From Holophagae bacterium (GTDB lineage Bacteria; Acidobacteriota; Holophagae; Acanthopleuribacterales; Acanthopleuribacteraceae), in the NCBI GenBank assembly GCA_029263455.1, contig JAJCXM010000019.1, positions 236,698-300,697 on the forward strand: 64,000 nucleotides of DNA. Direction: 5' to 3'. The position numbers and the translations under genes are program-made. The notes below the pieces were generated by a model, which did not search any database, had not been told where the DNA came from, and worked only from the letters and a program-made list of their open reading frames with translations. Positions 27,548-37,087 of this stretch are shown here, one piece after another (position 1 is the first letter of the stretch; each line of letters opens with the position of its first letter).

Positions 27548-28908
27548 GTGGGCTCGACTCCCTCATCTTGCTCAACTTTTGTTTCAAACCCATCTTCGCG
27601 ATAGGCTCGCGCTAACATGCTCATGGGATGTATTGGCTTGACGCCGGCATGTTGCTCAAACTGAATGGCAGCCAATGGACAATCCGTTGACCAATACTCG
27701 GTCTCGGCATCCTTCATGCCATCAAACGACTTTTTTCCGACCCGTTGACTGGCATCAAAGCCCTCAACCTTCATGGCATAAGTGCCATCGTGACCGCAGC
27801 ATTCCATGACCATTTTGGGTTTTGTATTTGGGATCAGGCGTAAAAGGTCACGTCCACGAAAGCCGACACGTTGTGCGCGCAAATGACAAGGTGCGTGGTA
27901 GGCAACAGGCCCTGCAGGCGAACTCTTAAAATCACGACTAAAACGTGCTTCATCTTTGATGGACCATAGAAATTCCGAAGGGTCCCGCACAGCTGCTGCC
28001 AACTGCTTTGCGCGTTCTTGGTCCTCGCCTTCAAGTAGTTCTGGGTACTCACGACGCAACATCATTGAACAGGTCGGGTTGATGGCTAATACAACCGCAC
28101 CCTTTTCTACAAATGGGAGCAGCTTATCTAGATTGGCTTTGGCATGTTTGCGGACGCTCGCCAAATCACCCTGCTCCCAGGCCGGCATACCGCAACATTC
28201 AAGTCCTTTAACGCAGCGACAATCGACACTGTTCTTGTCCATGACAGTAAGGGTGTCACGGCCTATTTGTGGTTCGTTGTTTTGTACATAACAGGTTTGG
28301 AATAGGACGGCCTCTCCACCTGCTTCTTCTTTCATGTAACCTTCGCGATTGGCCCAGGCCTCAAAAGTAGAGCTGGCAAAGGGCGGCAACAATTTGTCGC
28401 GATGAATGCCCAAGAAGGTTTCCATAAACCAACGATGAACTTTGACTCGGTTCATGCGGTCAGCCAAGCCAAGACTGGCTCTCGCCATGCGACCCGCTTT
28501 ATCGGGGTCAGCTAGCATCCGGTCGCGCAGTTTTGAGCCTTCTTTACGGTGCCGAATGGCCTTATATCGATGAACAAGTTTTGGGAAATCCATTTGGAAT
28601 TCGTGATCATCGCTTGGCGTGTAGGGGCATTGCACTTCACATAACTTGCATTGAAAACATGCATCCATTACGGACGAGACGTCCTGTTCATTTAGACGTG
28701 TCACATCACCGTCATATTGATCGTCAAGCGCCTTGAACAAATTCGGGAAACTATCGCAATACTTAAAACACATGCGACATCCATGGCATATTTCAAATGC
28801 GCGTGTCGTTTCACTTGCAAGCGATTTGGGATCCCAATACAGAGCATTCGATGGATCGTAAACCGTATCCTCAGTTGGTAAATACGATATGCGCTCGTCA
28901 CTACTCAT
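27544..28908 (-). CDS. GlpC/HdrD-like iron-sulfur oxidoreductase
   Basis: 454 residues, no signal peptide. Two 4Fe-4S sites are complete: Cys41, 44, 47, 51 (CHGCRMCFKYC) and Cys84, 87, 90, 94 (CFQCKLCEVQCP). Two CCG domains follow, one ending CVKGLECCGMPAWEQGD and one with APCHLRAQ ... MECCGHDGTYAM, which in relatives bind a noncubane cluster or act as the active site. The architecture is that of the anaerobic GlpC and heterodisulfide reductase D subunits. With rubrerythrin and DUF3501 it probably forms a redox chain for peroxide reduction. It lies downstream of a hairpin after rubrerythrin. Confidence 0.9.
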   Translation of the reverse strand: MSSDERISYLPTEDTVYDPSNALYWDPKSLASETTRAFEICHGCRMCFKYCDSFPNLFKALDDQYDGDVTRLNEQDVSSVMDACFQCKLCEVQCPYTPSDDHEFQMDFPKLVHRYKAIRHRKEGSKLRDRMLADPDKAGRMARASLGLADRMNRVKVHRWFMETFLGIHRDKLLPPFASSTFEAWANREGYMKEEAGGEAVLFQTCYVQNNEPQIGRDTLTVMDKNSVDCRCVKGLECCGMPAWEQGDLASVRKHAKANLDKLLPFVEKGAVVLAINPTCSMMLRREYPELLEGEDQERAKQLAAAVRDPSEFLWSIKDEARFSRDFKSSPAGPVAYHAPCHLRAQRVGFRGRDLLRLIPNTKPKMVMECCGHDGTYAMKVEGFDASQRVGKKSFDGMKDAETEYWSTDCPLAAIQFEQHAGVKPIHPMSMLARAYREDGFETKVEQDEGVEPT

Positions 28909-28937
28909 TACTCGTCCCCATTTATTCGTTATGAAAA

Positions 28938-28962
28938 TGGGAGGCGCTTATCACGCCTCCCA
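28938..28962 (-). terminator. Intercistronic hairpin after rubrerythrin
   Basis: A perfect 9-bp stem (TGGGAGGCG / CGCCTCCCA) with a 7-nt loop lies between the rubrerythrin stop and the Fe-S gene start. Read on the minus strand, TTTT follows one base later. It may end part of the transcripts or protect the rubrerythrin message, giving more rubrerythrin than the downstream products. Confidence 0.55.
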
Positions 28963-28970
28963 ATGTTGAT

Positions 28971-29390
28971 TTAGGACACCAAGTCCAACATTTTCTGAAA
29001 GCGACCTGCATGCGATTTTTCCGCTTTAGCGAGTGTTTCGAACCAATCGGCGATCTCGCCAAAGCCCTCTTCACGTGCTGATTTCGCCATGCCCGGATAC
29101 ATATCCGTATACTCATGGGTTTCGCCTGCGATGGCGGCCTTGAGGTTATCGGCGGTGTCACCGATGGGTAGATCCGTTGCCGGGTCGCCCACTTTCTTGA
29201 TGTAGTCGAGATGACCATGAGCATGACCCGTTTCGCCTTCAGCGGTTTCTCTGAAGTTACTGGCAATCTCTGGATAGCCTTCAACATCTGCGATCTTGGC
29301 GAAGTAGAGATATCTACGATTCGCCTGCGACTCGCCCGCGAAAGCGTCTTTCAGATTCTGATGGGTTTTGCTGCCTTTAAGAGTTGGCAT
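28971..29390 (-). CDS. Rubrerythrin without rubredoxin domain
   Basis: 139 residues, with AGGAGG 5 nt before the ATG. The di-iron four-helix domain is recognisable from [36 protein letters not shown] (ExxH), [17 protein letters not shown] and [12 protein letters not shown] (ExxH). The usual C-terminal rubredoxin (two CxxC) is absent, so electrons must come from a separate donor, plausibly the Fe-S protein encoded next. Such proteins reduce hydrogen peroxide in the cytosol. It follows the Fur-family regulator gene by 33 nt. Confidence 0.93.
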   Translation of the reverse strand: MPTLKGSKTHQNLKDAFAGESQANRRYLYFAKIADVEGYPEIASNFRETAEGETGHAHGHLDYIKKVGDPATDLPIGDTADNLKAAIAGETHEYTDMYPGMAKSAREEGFGEIADWFETLAKAEKSHAGRFQKMLDLVS

Positions 29391-29423
29391 TCATTCCTCC
29401 TGATTCTTTTTTTGGATTGTCTT

Positions 29424-29882
29424 TTAGGTTGGGGACACAGTCGTTGACGGCCCTGATAGACCTGGATCTATGAGTCGGCCTCTAATCAGTACGTCAACTT
29501 CCGTTATTTCACAGGTGGCGCCTAACTGAGGTTTTACTTGAACATCAGCCGGATCCACGTCATACAGCCTTCCGCTAGGTTCATCGAGAAAATGGTAGTG
29601 ATGGTGCATTTTTTGATCGTAAATAGCGGCGTCAGCATGGGGGAACTTAATCGCGCGAATAAGTCCGTGCTCAACCAAAGCATTGAGGGTGTTATAGACC
29701 GTTGCCGTACTGACCATCGGAAAAACTCGGTCTAAATGGGCCTTCACGTCTTCGGCTGTAGGATGATCCGCTTCGCGCAAGACGTACTGGGCTATGGCGA
29801 TCCTTTGCGCCGTTGGCCTAATCCCGGCCGATCTCAATATTTCAGCAACTTTGTGCATGCCTCGCTCTTTATTGCGACTCAT
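29424..29882 (-). CDS. Fur-family regulator (PerR/Irr-like) lacking CxxC zinc sites
   Basis: 152 residues, with AAGGGG 7 nt before the ATG. The winged helix contains RPTAQRIAIAQYVL, AEDVKAHLDRVFPMVSTATV and NTLNALVEHGLI. The metal region reads DQKMHHHYHFLDEPSGRLYDVD. Most Fur/PerR proteins have a CxxC knuckle right after the HHHHH stretch and a second one near the end. Neither is present, which recalls Irr and related cysteine-poor PerR proteins. It heads the rubrerythrin unit and probably represses it until peroxide or iron state changes. The dyad over its own promoter suggests autoregulation. Confidence 0.88.
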   Translation of the reverse strand: MSRNKERGMHKVAEILRSAGIRPTAQRIAIAQYVLREADHPTAEDVKAHLDRVFPMVSTATVYNTLNALVEHGLIRAIKFPHADAAIYDQKMHHHYHFLDEPSGRLYDVDPADVQVKPQLGATCEITEVDVLIRGRLIDPGLSGPSTTVSPT

Positions 29883-29903
29883 CTAAATTCCCCTTGAAGA
29901 CAA

Positions 29904-29920
29904 TTTAGAATAGTTCTAAA
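29904..29920. promoter_or_regulatory. Perfect 7-3-7 dyad, likely Fur-family operator
   Basis: TTTAGAA (29904-29910) and TTCTAAA (29914-29920) form a perfect inverted repeat around TAG. It covers the -10 element of the fur-family gene. As I recall it, the rhizobial Irr box has a very similar layout. Binding would block polymerase directly. Confidence 0.7.
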
Positions 29921-29935
29921 ACTTGACCTTGTCAA
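29907..29935 (-). promoter_or_regulatory. Sigma-70-type promoter of the rubrerythrin unit
   Basis: On the minus strand TTGACA (29935-29930) is a consensus -35, followed by exactly 17 nt and TATTCT (29912-29907) as the -10. The start codon at 29882 follows 25 nt later. The operator dyad overlaps the -10. Confidence 0.7.
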
Positions 29936-30021
29936 CAATTGCATCACCCCACTTGCCAGCCCTAAAAGTGTTATCATGGCTATTCGATTAACTGGAAAAA
30001 ATAGAACTGAAGGAGTATGCC

Positions 30022-32952
30022 ATGAAACGGTTTTTAGCTCTCTTATTGGTCGTACCGATTTACGCGCAAACACGTATTATTTCCCATGTGACCCGCCCGG
30101 GCGGCGGCTTTACAACTCAGATCATCTTGGAGAATTTGAGTGTTGACGCAAGCGACGTGAGCATAGAGGCTTTTGCCGATAATGGCTCTTCTTTGGCGAT
30201 CTTTCCCTTCGATGTCGCCGCAAATAGCACGCAAGCGGTTGATCTAAGTACATTAACGACCAGTTCACCCATATCCCATTTCACGATTCTCGAAGCAGAT
30301 GATGTAACTATCAGTGTGGCTTATCAAAATGACTCGGGTCCTGGCAGTCCAGCACAGGTCGGCGAGGGTTATCCACTAGGCACACGCGTTAGACTTTTTG
30401 CAGGGGACTGGAGTCAAATATTTGACGGCATTGCCGTCGTTAACACCGGAAGCGTCGCTACATCTGTTTGGGTATCTCAATTGGGTTTAGACGGGTCACT
30501 TTTTGCCTCTGCTCAGATCAGTTCAAAACTGAACCCAAACGCTAAAGCACTCTACGTCATTGGCGGTCCAGACGGTTCCGTATTTGATCCTGCCAACGGT
30601 GATCGTTTTGTGGTTTCAAGTACCCAGCCCATGGCGATTACAGCTTTAAGAGGGACTGTACCCGGCGCACCGGTGGGCTTTTTGTGGGCGAACACCATTG
30701 AAACTCGCGGCACGGCGGAATCGACGCGCGATGCCCAAGGCGTTTGGTTCATCACACAAGGCAATTTTTATGACGTCTTTGAAATGATGGGCTATAACGT
30801 CTCATCGGATCGTCTTTGGCAAACAGATCTGTTCCGACGCTCAGCGCGCGGAACCCTGGCCGAAATCCTGGGCGAAGACTTCCTAGAACAGGATATTCAA
30901 GCCCGTTCCGTTGGCTACTCAGAGTCAGAACTCGAAGATCACTATAGTCAGCTCGGTAGCGAAGCACGGATTGCGATCAAAGCTTATGTAGACGGATTCA
31001 ACCGACGAGTATCTGAGATTACGGCTGAACCTTCATTAATCCCTTTCGAATACGCAGCTATCGGCGTAGAAGGGGTTGAAAAATGGTCCGTCAGTGATTG
31101 CATGGCATGGGTCGCCTTTTTGCAACGAGAATTTGATCCTAACGACTACGCCATTGGCCAAATGGAAAACGCCGCTTTTTATCAGGAACTCCTAGCAGCC
31201 AATTCGACAGATGCCGGTGACATGTTTGAAGACTTCAATTTCATCAATGACCCCGACTCTCCAACCATGATTCCTGACACGAGTTCAAGTAAAGTCGTGA
31301 CCATGAATCCAGCCTGGCAGCAGGCTGAAATCCGACGTGATATCGATTTCAGTGCCATTGCCCGCAATATGCGCGATCGTAGGACACGCATCCACGAAAG
31401 ACTTGAATCCATCAACGCCCGCGTGAAGATGGGCAGTTATGCGTGGGTGGTTTCTGGCAGTAAAACGCTTTCCGGTAACCCAATCCTCTATTCAGGCCCA
31501 CAGATGGGCTTCTCTGCGCCAGCCATTACCGTTGAGGGATCTATCCGCGGAGGCGGCCTCAATATATCAGGTATGACGGTGCCCGGAATTCCTGGCATTA
31601 TCATCGGGCGCACGCCTCATCACGCTTGGTCGATGCAAGTTGGACATGCACATACATCCGATCTCTATATTGAACCGCCATCCTCACTAGCTGGCGGCCC
31701 GCACCATCAAGAAACGATCAAGGTCCGAGGCGGTGACGATGTTGTGCTCGATGTTTATCGAACGATACACGGTCCTGTCGTCAACCAATCGCCAATAGTC
31801 ACCTGGAAATACGCCCATTGGGGATTCGAATTCAACACTATAGAAGCTTTCTTGGGCCTTGCCCAAGCGACCAGCGTGAGCGAATTTGGTGACGCCGTTG
31901 AAATGATTGGCGTCAGCCAACATTACTGTTACGCAGATCGCGATGGCAACATCGCCTACTGGATGTCTGGACGCGACCCGGTCAGACCAAATGGGGACTA
32001 TCGTTTCCCTCAGGGTACTTTCTCCACACCGCTTGAATACTCAAATTCAACCAGGAAACCGCTTGCCCATGATTCCAATCCTGAACAAGGTTTTTATGCT
32101 GGCTGGAACAATAAAGCAGCGGCCAACTATAACAATGCGCCCTATGGCGGCGGTCTCACTTATGGACCCGCTCACCGTGCTGAGTCGATTCAAACACTCA
32201 TCGAAACATCAGGGACCATGAGTTATGCAGACGTGCGCGACGCTGCCATAGACATCGCAGCAACGGACTCGTTCGGGTCTGGAGGTAACCCTTGGGTTTT
32301 CGTGGCCGACCAATTCACGGACGCCGTGAATGCCGACAGCAATTCCATCCGCAACGGTGCCTTGAATTTGATTCATGCCTGGGACGGCCATTTCGTTGAT
32401 GGTGGAGAATTAAGGTGGATCCTTGGCGAAGATAGAGCTGATGCCTGGGTGCTCACCGATAAATGGATACGCCACGCCATGCGGCGCACCTTTGAAGATG
32501 AGCTCGGATCATTCAATCTGATCCAAGGATTCCAGGTTTTCTTACATGGACTTGGTGATGCCACGCTCACCAATCGCATCGATTGGTTCAAGAATGCTGA
32601 CGAATCAGCGCCACAAACGGCTCAGGACATCATCGTTGCGGCCCTAGACGACGCATTACTTGAGCTTGGCTCGCAACCCTGGGGGATTGGCACAAGAGGC
32701 AGCATTACCTATATGCACCCACTATTGCCATCTACCGTATGGTTAACCCCCTTCTCGAGTCGCTCTACCTACGCACATTGTGTGGAATACGGTCCAGATG
32801 GCCCGCTCCGGATTCAATCCATGTTTCCACTTGGCCAATCAGGCCTAATCACCGCATCACCACAGGGGATTCCGTTGTTCTCACCCTTGTTCTACAGCAT
32901 GGCGCCCTTCTTCGATAACTTCAATATGCGCCAATTCCCATTGTTCGACTAA
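30022..32952 (+). CDS. Secreted penicillin acylase family hydrolase with extra N-domain
   Basis: 976 residues; GAAGGAG precedes the ATG by 7 nt. The signal peptide is MKRFLALLLVVPIYA|QT. Residues ~16-220 form a beta-rich domain opening with ISHVTRPGGGFTTQIILEN, shared with the secreted protein at the left edge. From ~230 the penicillin amidohydrolase fold begins: NFYDVFEMMGYNVSSDRLWQ then RRSARGTLAEILG. The precursor would cleave itself before Ser about 472 in MGSYAWVVSGSK, making that Ser the N-terminal nucleophile of the beta chain. Later segments (GRTPHHAWSMQVGHAHTSDLY, core HHAWSMQVG, and YADRDGNIAYWMSG) agree. The family includes penicillin and acyl-homoserine lactone acylases; the substrate is unknown. 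Confidence 0.9.
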   Translation: MKRFLALLLVVPIYAQTRIISHVTRPGGGFTTQIILENLSVDASDVSIEAFADNGSSLAIFPFDVAANSTQAVDLSTLTTSSPISHFTILEADDVTISVAYQNDSGPGSPAQVGEGYPLGTRVRLFAGDWSQIFDGIAVVNTGSVATSVWVSQLGLDGSLFASAQISSKLNPNAKALYVIGGPDGSVFDPANGDRFVVSSTQPMAITALRGTVPGAPVGFLWANTIETRGTAESTRDAQGVWFITQGNFYDVFEMMGYNVSSDRLWQTDLFRRSARGTLAEILGEDFLEQDIQARSVGYSESELEDHYSQLGSEARIAIKAYVDGFNRRVSEITAEPSLIPFEYAAIGVEGVEKWSVSDCMAWVAFLQREFDPNDYAIGQMENAAFYQELLAANSTDAGDMFEDFNFINDPDSPTMIPDTSSSKVVTMNPAWQQAEIRRDIDFSAIARNMRDRRTRIHERLESINARVKMGSYAWVVSGSKTLSGNPILYSGPQMGFSAPAITVEGSIRGGGLNISGMTVPGIPGIIIGRTPHHAWSMQVGHAHTSDLYIEPPSSLAGGPHHQETIKVRGGDDVVLDVYRTIHGPVVNQSPIVTWKYAHWGFEFNTIEAFLGLAQATSVSEFGDAVEMIGVSQHYCYADRDGNIAYWMSGRDPVRPNGDYRFPQGTFSTPLEYSNSTRKPLAHDSNPEQGFYAGWNNKAAANYNNAPYGGGLTYGPAHRAESIQTLIETSGTMSYADVRDAAIDIAATDSFGSGGNPWVFVADQFTDAVNADSNSIRNGALNLIHAWDGHFVDGGELRWILGEDRADAWVLTDKWIRHAMRRTFEDELGSFNLIQGFQVFLHGLGDATLTNRIDWFKNADESAPQTAQDIIVAALDDALLELGSQPWGIGTRGSITYMHPLLPSTVWLTPFSSRSTYAHCVEYGPDGPLRIQSMFPLGQSGLITASPQGIPLFSPLFYSMAPFFDNFNMRQFPLFD

Positions 32953-32956
32953 TCAC

Positions 32957-32989
32957 ATGGAGCGGCAACAATAGTGGCTGCCGCTCCAT
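32957..32989 (+). other. Strong 11-bp hairpin between acylase gene and murI
   Basis: ATGGAGCGGCA (32957-32967) pairs perfectly with TGCCGCTCCAT (32979-32989) over an 11-nt loop. It begins 4 nt after the acylase stop. No T run follows, so it may stabilise the transcript end or act with Rho rather than as an intrinsic terminator. Confidence 0.5.
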
Positions 32990-32997
32990 AAGTCGGA

Positions 32998-33003
32998 TAG
33001 AAT
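32998..33003 (+). promoter_or_regulatory. TAGAAT, possible -10 element of murI
   Basis: TAGAAT lies 19 nt before the murI start at 33023. If it is the -10, transcription would begin only a few bases before the ribosome site and the alternative start at 33002 would be excluded. No -35 match was found. Confidence 0.3.
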
Positions 33004-33022
33004 GTCGCCCGAATGGGGTGTC

Positions 33023-33811
33023 ATGAGCGCAATTGGTATTTTTGATTCAGGTGTCGGCGGCTTTACGGTTCTCAAAGCTTTGCGTGCTGCCTTACCAGAC
33101 GAGTCTTTCATTTATCTGGGAGACACCGCTAGATTGCCGTACGGCAGTAAATCACCAGATACGATTCGTCACTACCTAAAACAGAATATCGAGTTCTTGC
33201 TAGCGTTTCCCGTTAAAGCCGTCATTGTGGCCTGTAACTCCGCCTCAACCGTCGTTGACGGTGATCATTGGCAAGGCATTCCGCTGTATGACGTGATCCA
33301 ACCTGGAGCGCTGGCCGCGGTCAAGGCAAGTAAACAAAAGAAGGTAGGCATATTAGGAACAAGAGCAACGGTTGCGAGTCAAGCCTACGTCAAGGCCATT
33401 CACGAAATTGATGCACAGATTGAATGTGTCCAGCAAAGCTGTCCTTTACTGGTCCCCCTGGTTGAAGAAGGTTGGGAAAACGATCCCATGAGTCGCATGA
33501 TCATGACCCGTTATCTCACAGCTCCTATCAATCAAGGCGTCGACACGCTTATATTGGGCTGCACACATTACCCCGTCTTGAAACCCATCATCCAAGAGCT
33601 GGTTGGGCCCGATATTGCGCTGATTGATTCCGCCGATGTCCTCGTTGACAACCTCAAAAGGGATCTCGCCGATGGACGAGTTACGACCGACTTAGGTGCT
33701 GGCACTATTGAAGTTTGGACGACGGATAGCGGCTCCCATTTTCACGAAATTGGTCAACGCATCATGGGCTCGTGGCCTCTGGACAGCTGGCAACACGCCG
33801 ACATCCGTTAG
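33023..33811 (+). CDS. murI: Glutamate racemase
   Basis: 262 residues from the ATG at 33023, which follows GGGGTG and gives the normal N-terminus MSAIGIFDSGVGGFTVLKAL. An ATG seven codons earlier (33002) is possible. The two catalytic cysteines are Cys71 (VACNSAST) and Cys180 (LGCTHYPV), with Asp/Glu support in FDSGVGG and GDTARLPYG. It makes D-glutamate for peptidoglycan. It lies upstream of a run of envelope genes on the same strand but is separated from the M1 peptidase gene by 78 nt. Confidence 0.95.
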   Translation: MSAIGIFDSGVGGFTVLKALRAALPDESFIYLGDTARLPYGSKSPDTIRHYLKQNIEFLLAFPVKAVIVACNSASTVVDGDHWQGIPLYDVIQPGALAAVKASKQKKVGILGTRATVASQAYVKAIHEIDAQIECVQQSCPLLVPLVEEGWENDPMSRMIMTRYLTAPINQGVDTLILGCTHYPVLKPIIQELVGPDIALIDSADVLVDNLKRDLADGRVTTDLGAGTIEVWTTDSGSHFHEIGQRIMGSWPLDSWQHADIR

Positions 33812-33889
33812 GCTCAGTAACTTGATCACCCCACTCAACCCGGTTAGGATGACTGCAATCGCACAGCTAACACAAAGAAGGTATCGTTT

Positions 33890-36088
33890 ATGCTGACTAT
33901 GATTTGGCCACTATTGGCATTCGTCGTATCGACCACTCTGCTTCAAGATGAAACGCCACCTGAAACACCACAGACCGTTCCTGCGAACGAAGCTGAGGCA
34001 AGCACTCAGGATGTTGAGTTGGACGCATTCGATCCTACGTTCGAGCCTGTAACCGAACTAGTAAAGCAGGTGAATTCCGAACCCGTTAGCGACACGGTTA
34101 GCGAAAATGTGCATTATCGGCTTAAGGTGAAACTCGATCCAAAGGCAAAGACAATAGACGGTTCGCTGGTACTCACTTACACCAACAATAGTCCCGACGA
34201 GATATCAGAGCTCCAATTCCACCTTTATATGAACGCCTTTAAACATGAAAACACAACCTTTGCCATTGAACGCGGAAACTTGGTTGATGCAGGCACGGCA
34301 GACGAACATAGTTACGGCTATGTAGACATCAACGAGCTGGAATTCAATGGTCGTCACGCGCTCGACCGACTTCAGTACATTCAACCGGACGATGGCAATG
34401 TGCATGATCAGACGGTCGCCAGCATTTCGTTAGATGAGCCCCTGCAGCCAGGTTCAAGCATGGACATTAAATGTCGCTTCATAACGAAGCTTCCCAAAGC
34501 CATTGATCGAACTGGATTCCACAAGAACACGTTTTTTGCCGCTCAGTGGTTTCCTAAGTTAGGTGTTTGGGAGACGGCCGGTTTTCATGGGCGTGAAGAA
34601 GCTGGCTGGAATTGCCATCAATTCCACGCCGTATCCGAATTCTATGCCGACTTTGGTCTATACGACGTGTCGATTACTGTTCCCGCAGATTTCGAGGTGG
34701 GAGCCAGTGGTCGGCTAGTGAAAGTAGACGATTCTGCCACCCACAAAACCTTTTCGTTTTCCGGTGAACGCATTCATGATTTCACTTGGCTAGCAAGTTC
34801 CGAAATGGTCCGTATCCCAATGAAATTTGTGCCTAAAGAATGGGTCAGCGACGCTGAACTGGAAGCCGTCATGTCGTTACACGGGATCTCTTTGGACGAA
34901 GCGAGCCTCAAACCGGTTGATGTCATTCTCTTTATGGCACCAGAGCACGAGGAACAAAGTGAGCGTCACTTTAAAGCGGTCGCTCAAGCGATTAAGTACT
35001 TTGGACTTTGGTATGGTGCTTATCCATATACCTCCATCACTTGTGTCGATCCACCTTACGGTTTGTCGGAAATTGGCGGCATGGAATACCCCAACCTGAT
35101 AACCATGGGCACCGATTGGATTAAGCCCAAAGACGAGCGTGACCCAGACGGTGTGACCATCCACGAATTTGGTCATCAGTACTGGTACGGAATGACTGGC
35201 AGCAATGAATTTGAAGCGTCTTGGCTGGACGAAGGCTTCAATACCTACAGTACGGGCTTGGTCATGGCGATCGTTCACAATCCCATCAAGAAATATGTTC
35301 GCTTCAATCACCTACCTTTTGAGAAAAATGCATTGATGTATATGGAACCCTATACCGACTTTCAGCGCAGTCGAGCTCAATTGATTCGCGACCAAGGCAC
35401 CGATTCCGTGCTGCGGAACGCGTGGGAATACAAGAATACCGAAAGTTACTTCAATAACTCGTACGGAAAAGCGGCAACCATGCTGCATCAACTTTCACGA
35501 GAACTTGGAGCCGATGCTTTTGCCCGCGCTATGCGTATTTACGCCTCTCAATACCGCTACAATCACCCCAATAGCCATGATTTTCAAGCGACGATAGAGC
35601 AGCTTTCAGGCCGCGACTTCGGTTGGTTTTTTGAGCAATTCATCTTTGGGCACCAAACCATCGACTATGCAGTGGGCGAGGTCAAGAGCCATCGTTACGA
35701 CGAGGCCATAGGTTTCTTGGAGACAGAGAATGGGCGCGTTTTTGTAACCGAACCCGATCTCGCCAACCCATCCTACCTGCACCAGATCACCATCGAAAAT
35801 GGAGGCACAGGTCGATACCCAGTCGATATCGCCGTGCGCTTCGCCGATGGAACGGAGCAAAGACTGCAATGGGACGGCTCGTATCGGTGGAAAAAATTCA
35901 GCCTCAATCATGCGTCTGAAATTACTGAGGTAGAGATAGACCCAGACCATCGCATCATCATCGACTTCAATAGCTTCAACAATAGCTACCGGGCGCAAGC
36001 CGATAGCCAGGTCAGCCAGAAATGGTCCCTGCGCTTCTTGTTACGGATCCAGCAAATATTGCAAACCCTTAGCGGAGTGATGTCATGA
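33890..36088 (+). CDS. Secreted M1 family zinc metallopeptidase
   Basis: 732 residues with a hydrophobic N-terminal export signal (MLTMIWPLLAFVVSTTLLQ) and then a Pro/Glu/Thr-rich linker. The gluzincin motif is H425-E426-F-G-H429 followed 18 residues later by Glu448 (ASWLDEGFNTY), which completes the zinc site. SEIGGMEYPNLI is the GxMEN-like exopeptidase loop in variant form. Upstream the beta-sandwich N-domain is recognisable (LKVKLDPKAKTIDGSLVLTY). It probably degrades peptides in the periplasm. The last 4 nt overlap the following membrane-protein gene. Confidence 0.9.
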   Translation: MLTMIWPLLAFVVSTTLLQDETPPETPQTVPANEAEASTQDVELDAFDPTFEPVTELVKQVNSEPVSDTVSENVHYRLKVKLDPKAKTIDGSLVLTYTNNSPDEISELQFHLYMNAFKHENTTFAIERGNLVDAGTADEHSYGYVDINELEFNGRHALDRLQYIQPDDGNVHDQTVASISLDEPLQPGSSMDIKCRFITKLPKAIDRTGFHKNTFFAAQWFPKLGVWETAGFHGREEAGWNCHQFHAVSEFYADFGLYDVSITVPADFEVGASGRLVKVDDSATHKTFSFSGERIHDFTWLASSEMVRIPMKFVPKEWVSDAELEAVMSLHGISLDEASLKPVDVILFMAPEHEEQSERHFKAVAQAIKYFGLWYGAYPYTSITCVDPPYGLSEIGGMEYPNLITMGTDWIKPKDERDPDGVTIHEFGHQYWYGMTGSNEFEASWLDEGFNTYSTGLVMAIVHNPIKKYVRFNHLPFEKNALMYMEPYTDFQRSRAQLIRDQGTDSVLRNAWEYKNTESYFNNSYGKAATMLHQLSRELGADAFARAMRIYASQYRYNHPNSHDFQATIEQLSGRDFGWFFEQFIFGHQTIDYAVGEVKSHRYDEAIGFLETENGRVFVTEPDLANPSYLHQITIENGGTGRYPVDIAVRFADGTEQRLQWDGSYRWKKFSLNHASEITEVEIDPDHRIIIDFNSFNNSYRAQADSQVSQKWSLRFLLRIQQILQTLSGVMS

Positions 36089-37011
36089 ACGTAATCAAAG
36101 CTTGGGGAGCGGGTTGGACTCGTTCGTTAGCGTTACCTCATATTGCATTCATAAAATGGATAACAAACAGTCTGGTGGCTTGTGCTCTGGTTGTCCCAAT
36201 CTACGTCATCTTAAGCGCTACTTTAGACCACAGCCTGCTTGCCAACCGCATTGCTGATGCGATCCCCATGGATTTGTATGCCGAATTAGGCGTTTTATTC
36301 CAAGACCTGAGTCCAGTTTATATGTCTTTGGCGTCAGCCATTGCCGTCTTGTTCTTGCTGCTTTCACTTTTCATTTCGGCTGGCACGTTACGTGCCGTGA
36401 CTGCCGAAAACAGACCCAAAACCGCCGAGTTTTTTAAGGATAGTGCCCAGTTTTTCATCTCCGTGACGCTTGTAACCCTGCTGAGTCTATTGCTGGCAGT
36501 CATTGTATTAGTGCCGTCAATCTGGCTTTTTGAAGAGCTATCAAATCGCTTAAATGACTGGTCGAAGAGCCCACAAACTTCGTTTTATTTTGGCTGGGCT
36601 GCGCTCTTGGTTGGTTTTATCTTATTTACTTTTGTGGCGCGCGTATCAGATTACGCCCGGCTCGCCGTATGTTCGTCAGACCAGAAGCGATCGTTTTCGG
36701 CATTCATGGTCGGGCTAAAAACCACCTGGCAGCAGCCGTTCGCAACCCTTTCACTCTGGCTACTCTGCCTGGCCACCGTCGCAGGACTGGTATTCGCTTC
36801 GTCACTCTTGCAGCCTGTCATCGCGCCAATAAATAATTTGTGGCTGACCTTGGCATTAGGCCAGTTGGTCCTGATCCTGCGCATATTCGCGCGCATGGCT
36901 TGGCTGGCAGCCCAACACCGTTTAACGGCCAAAAAAGCAACGCCCGTGAGTATAGGCACTGCCGAAACTATTGCTATGCCCGCCGAGGCCGACCCGGCTG
37001 AGTATTATTAG
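36085..37011 (+). CDS. Six-helix integral membrane protein, unknown
   Basis: 308 residues. About six transmembrane helices are visible (around 30-50, 85-112, 127-150, 168-188, 215-235, 246-265), with a soluble tail (KKATPVSIGTAETIAMPAE). No catalytic motif was recognised. The ATG overlaps the M1 peptidase stop (ATGA), so the protein is made together with that peptidase and may help anchor or serve it; this is inference from context only. Confidence 0.75.
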   Translation: MNVIKAWGAGWTRSLALPHIAFIKWITNSLVACALVVPIYVILSATLDHSLLANRIADAIPMDLYAELGVLFQDLSPVYMSLASAIAVLFLLLSLFISAGTLRAVTAENRPKTAEFFKDSAQFFISVTLVTLLSLLLAVIVLVPSIWLFEELSNRLNDWSKSPQTSFYFGWAALLVGFILFTFVARVSDYARLAVCSSDQKRSFSAFMVGLKTTWQQPFATLSLWLLCLATVAGLVFASSLLQPVIAPINNLWLTLALGQLVLILRIFARMAWLAAQHRLTAKKATPVSIGTAETIAMPAEADPAEYY

Positions 37012-37087
37012 ATAAGCAGGTTCGTGCCACGAATCCTTAGAGCCCCGAACAACGTATATAGGTTTGTTAGGGCAATGGGAGCATCGC

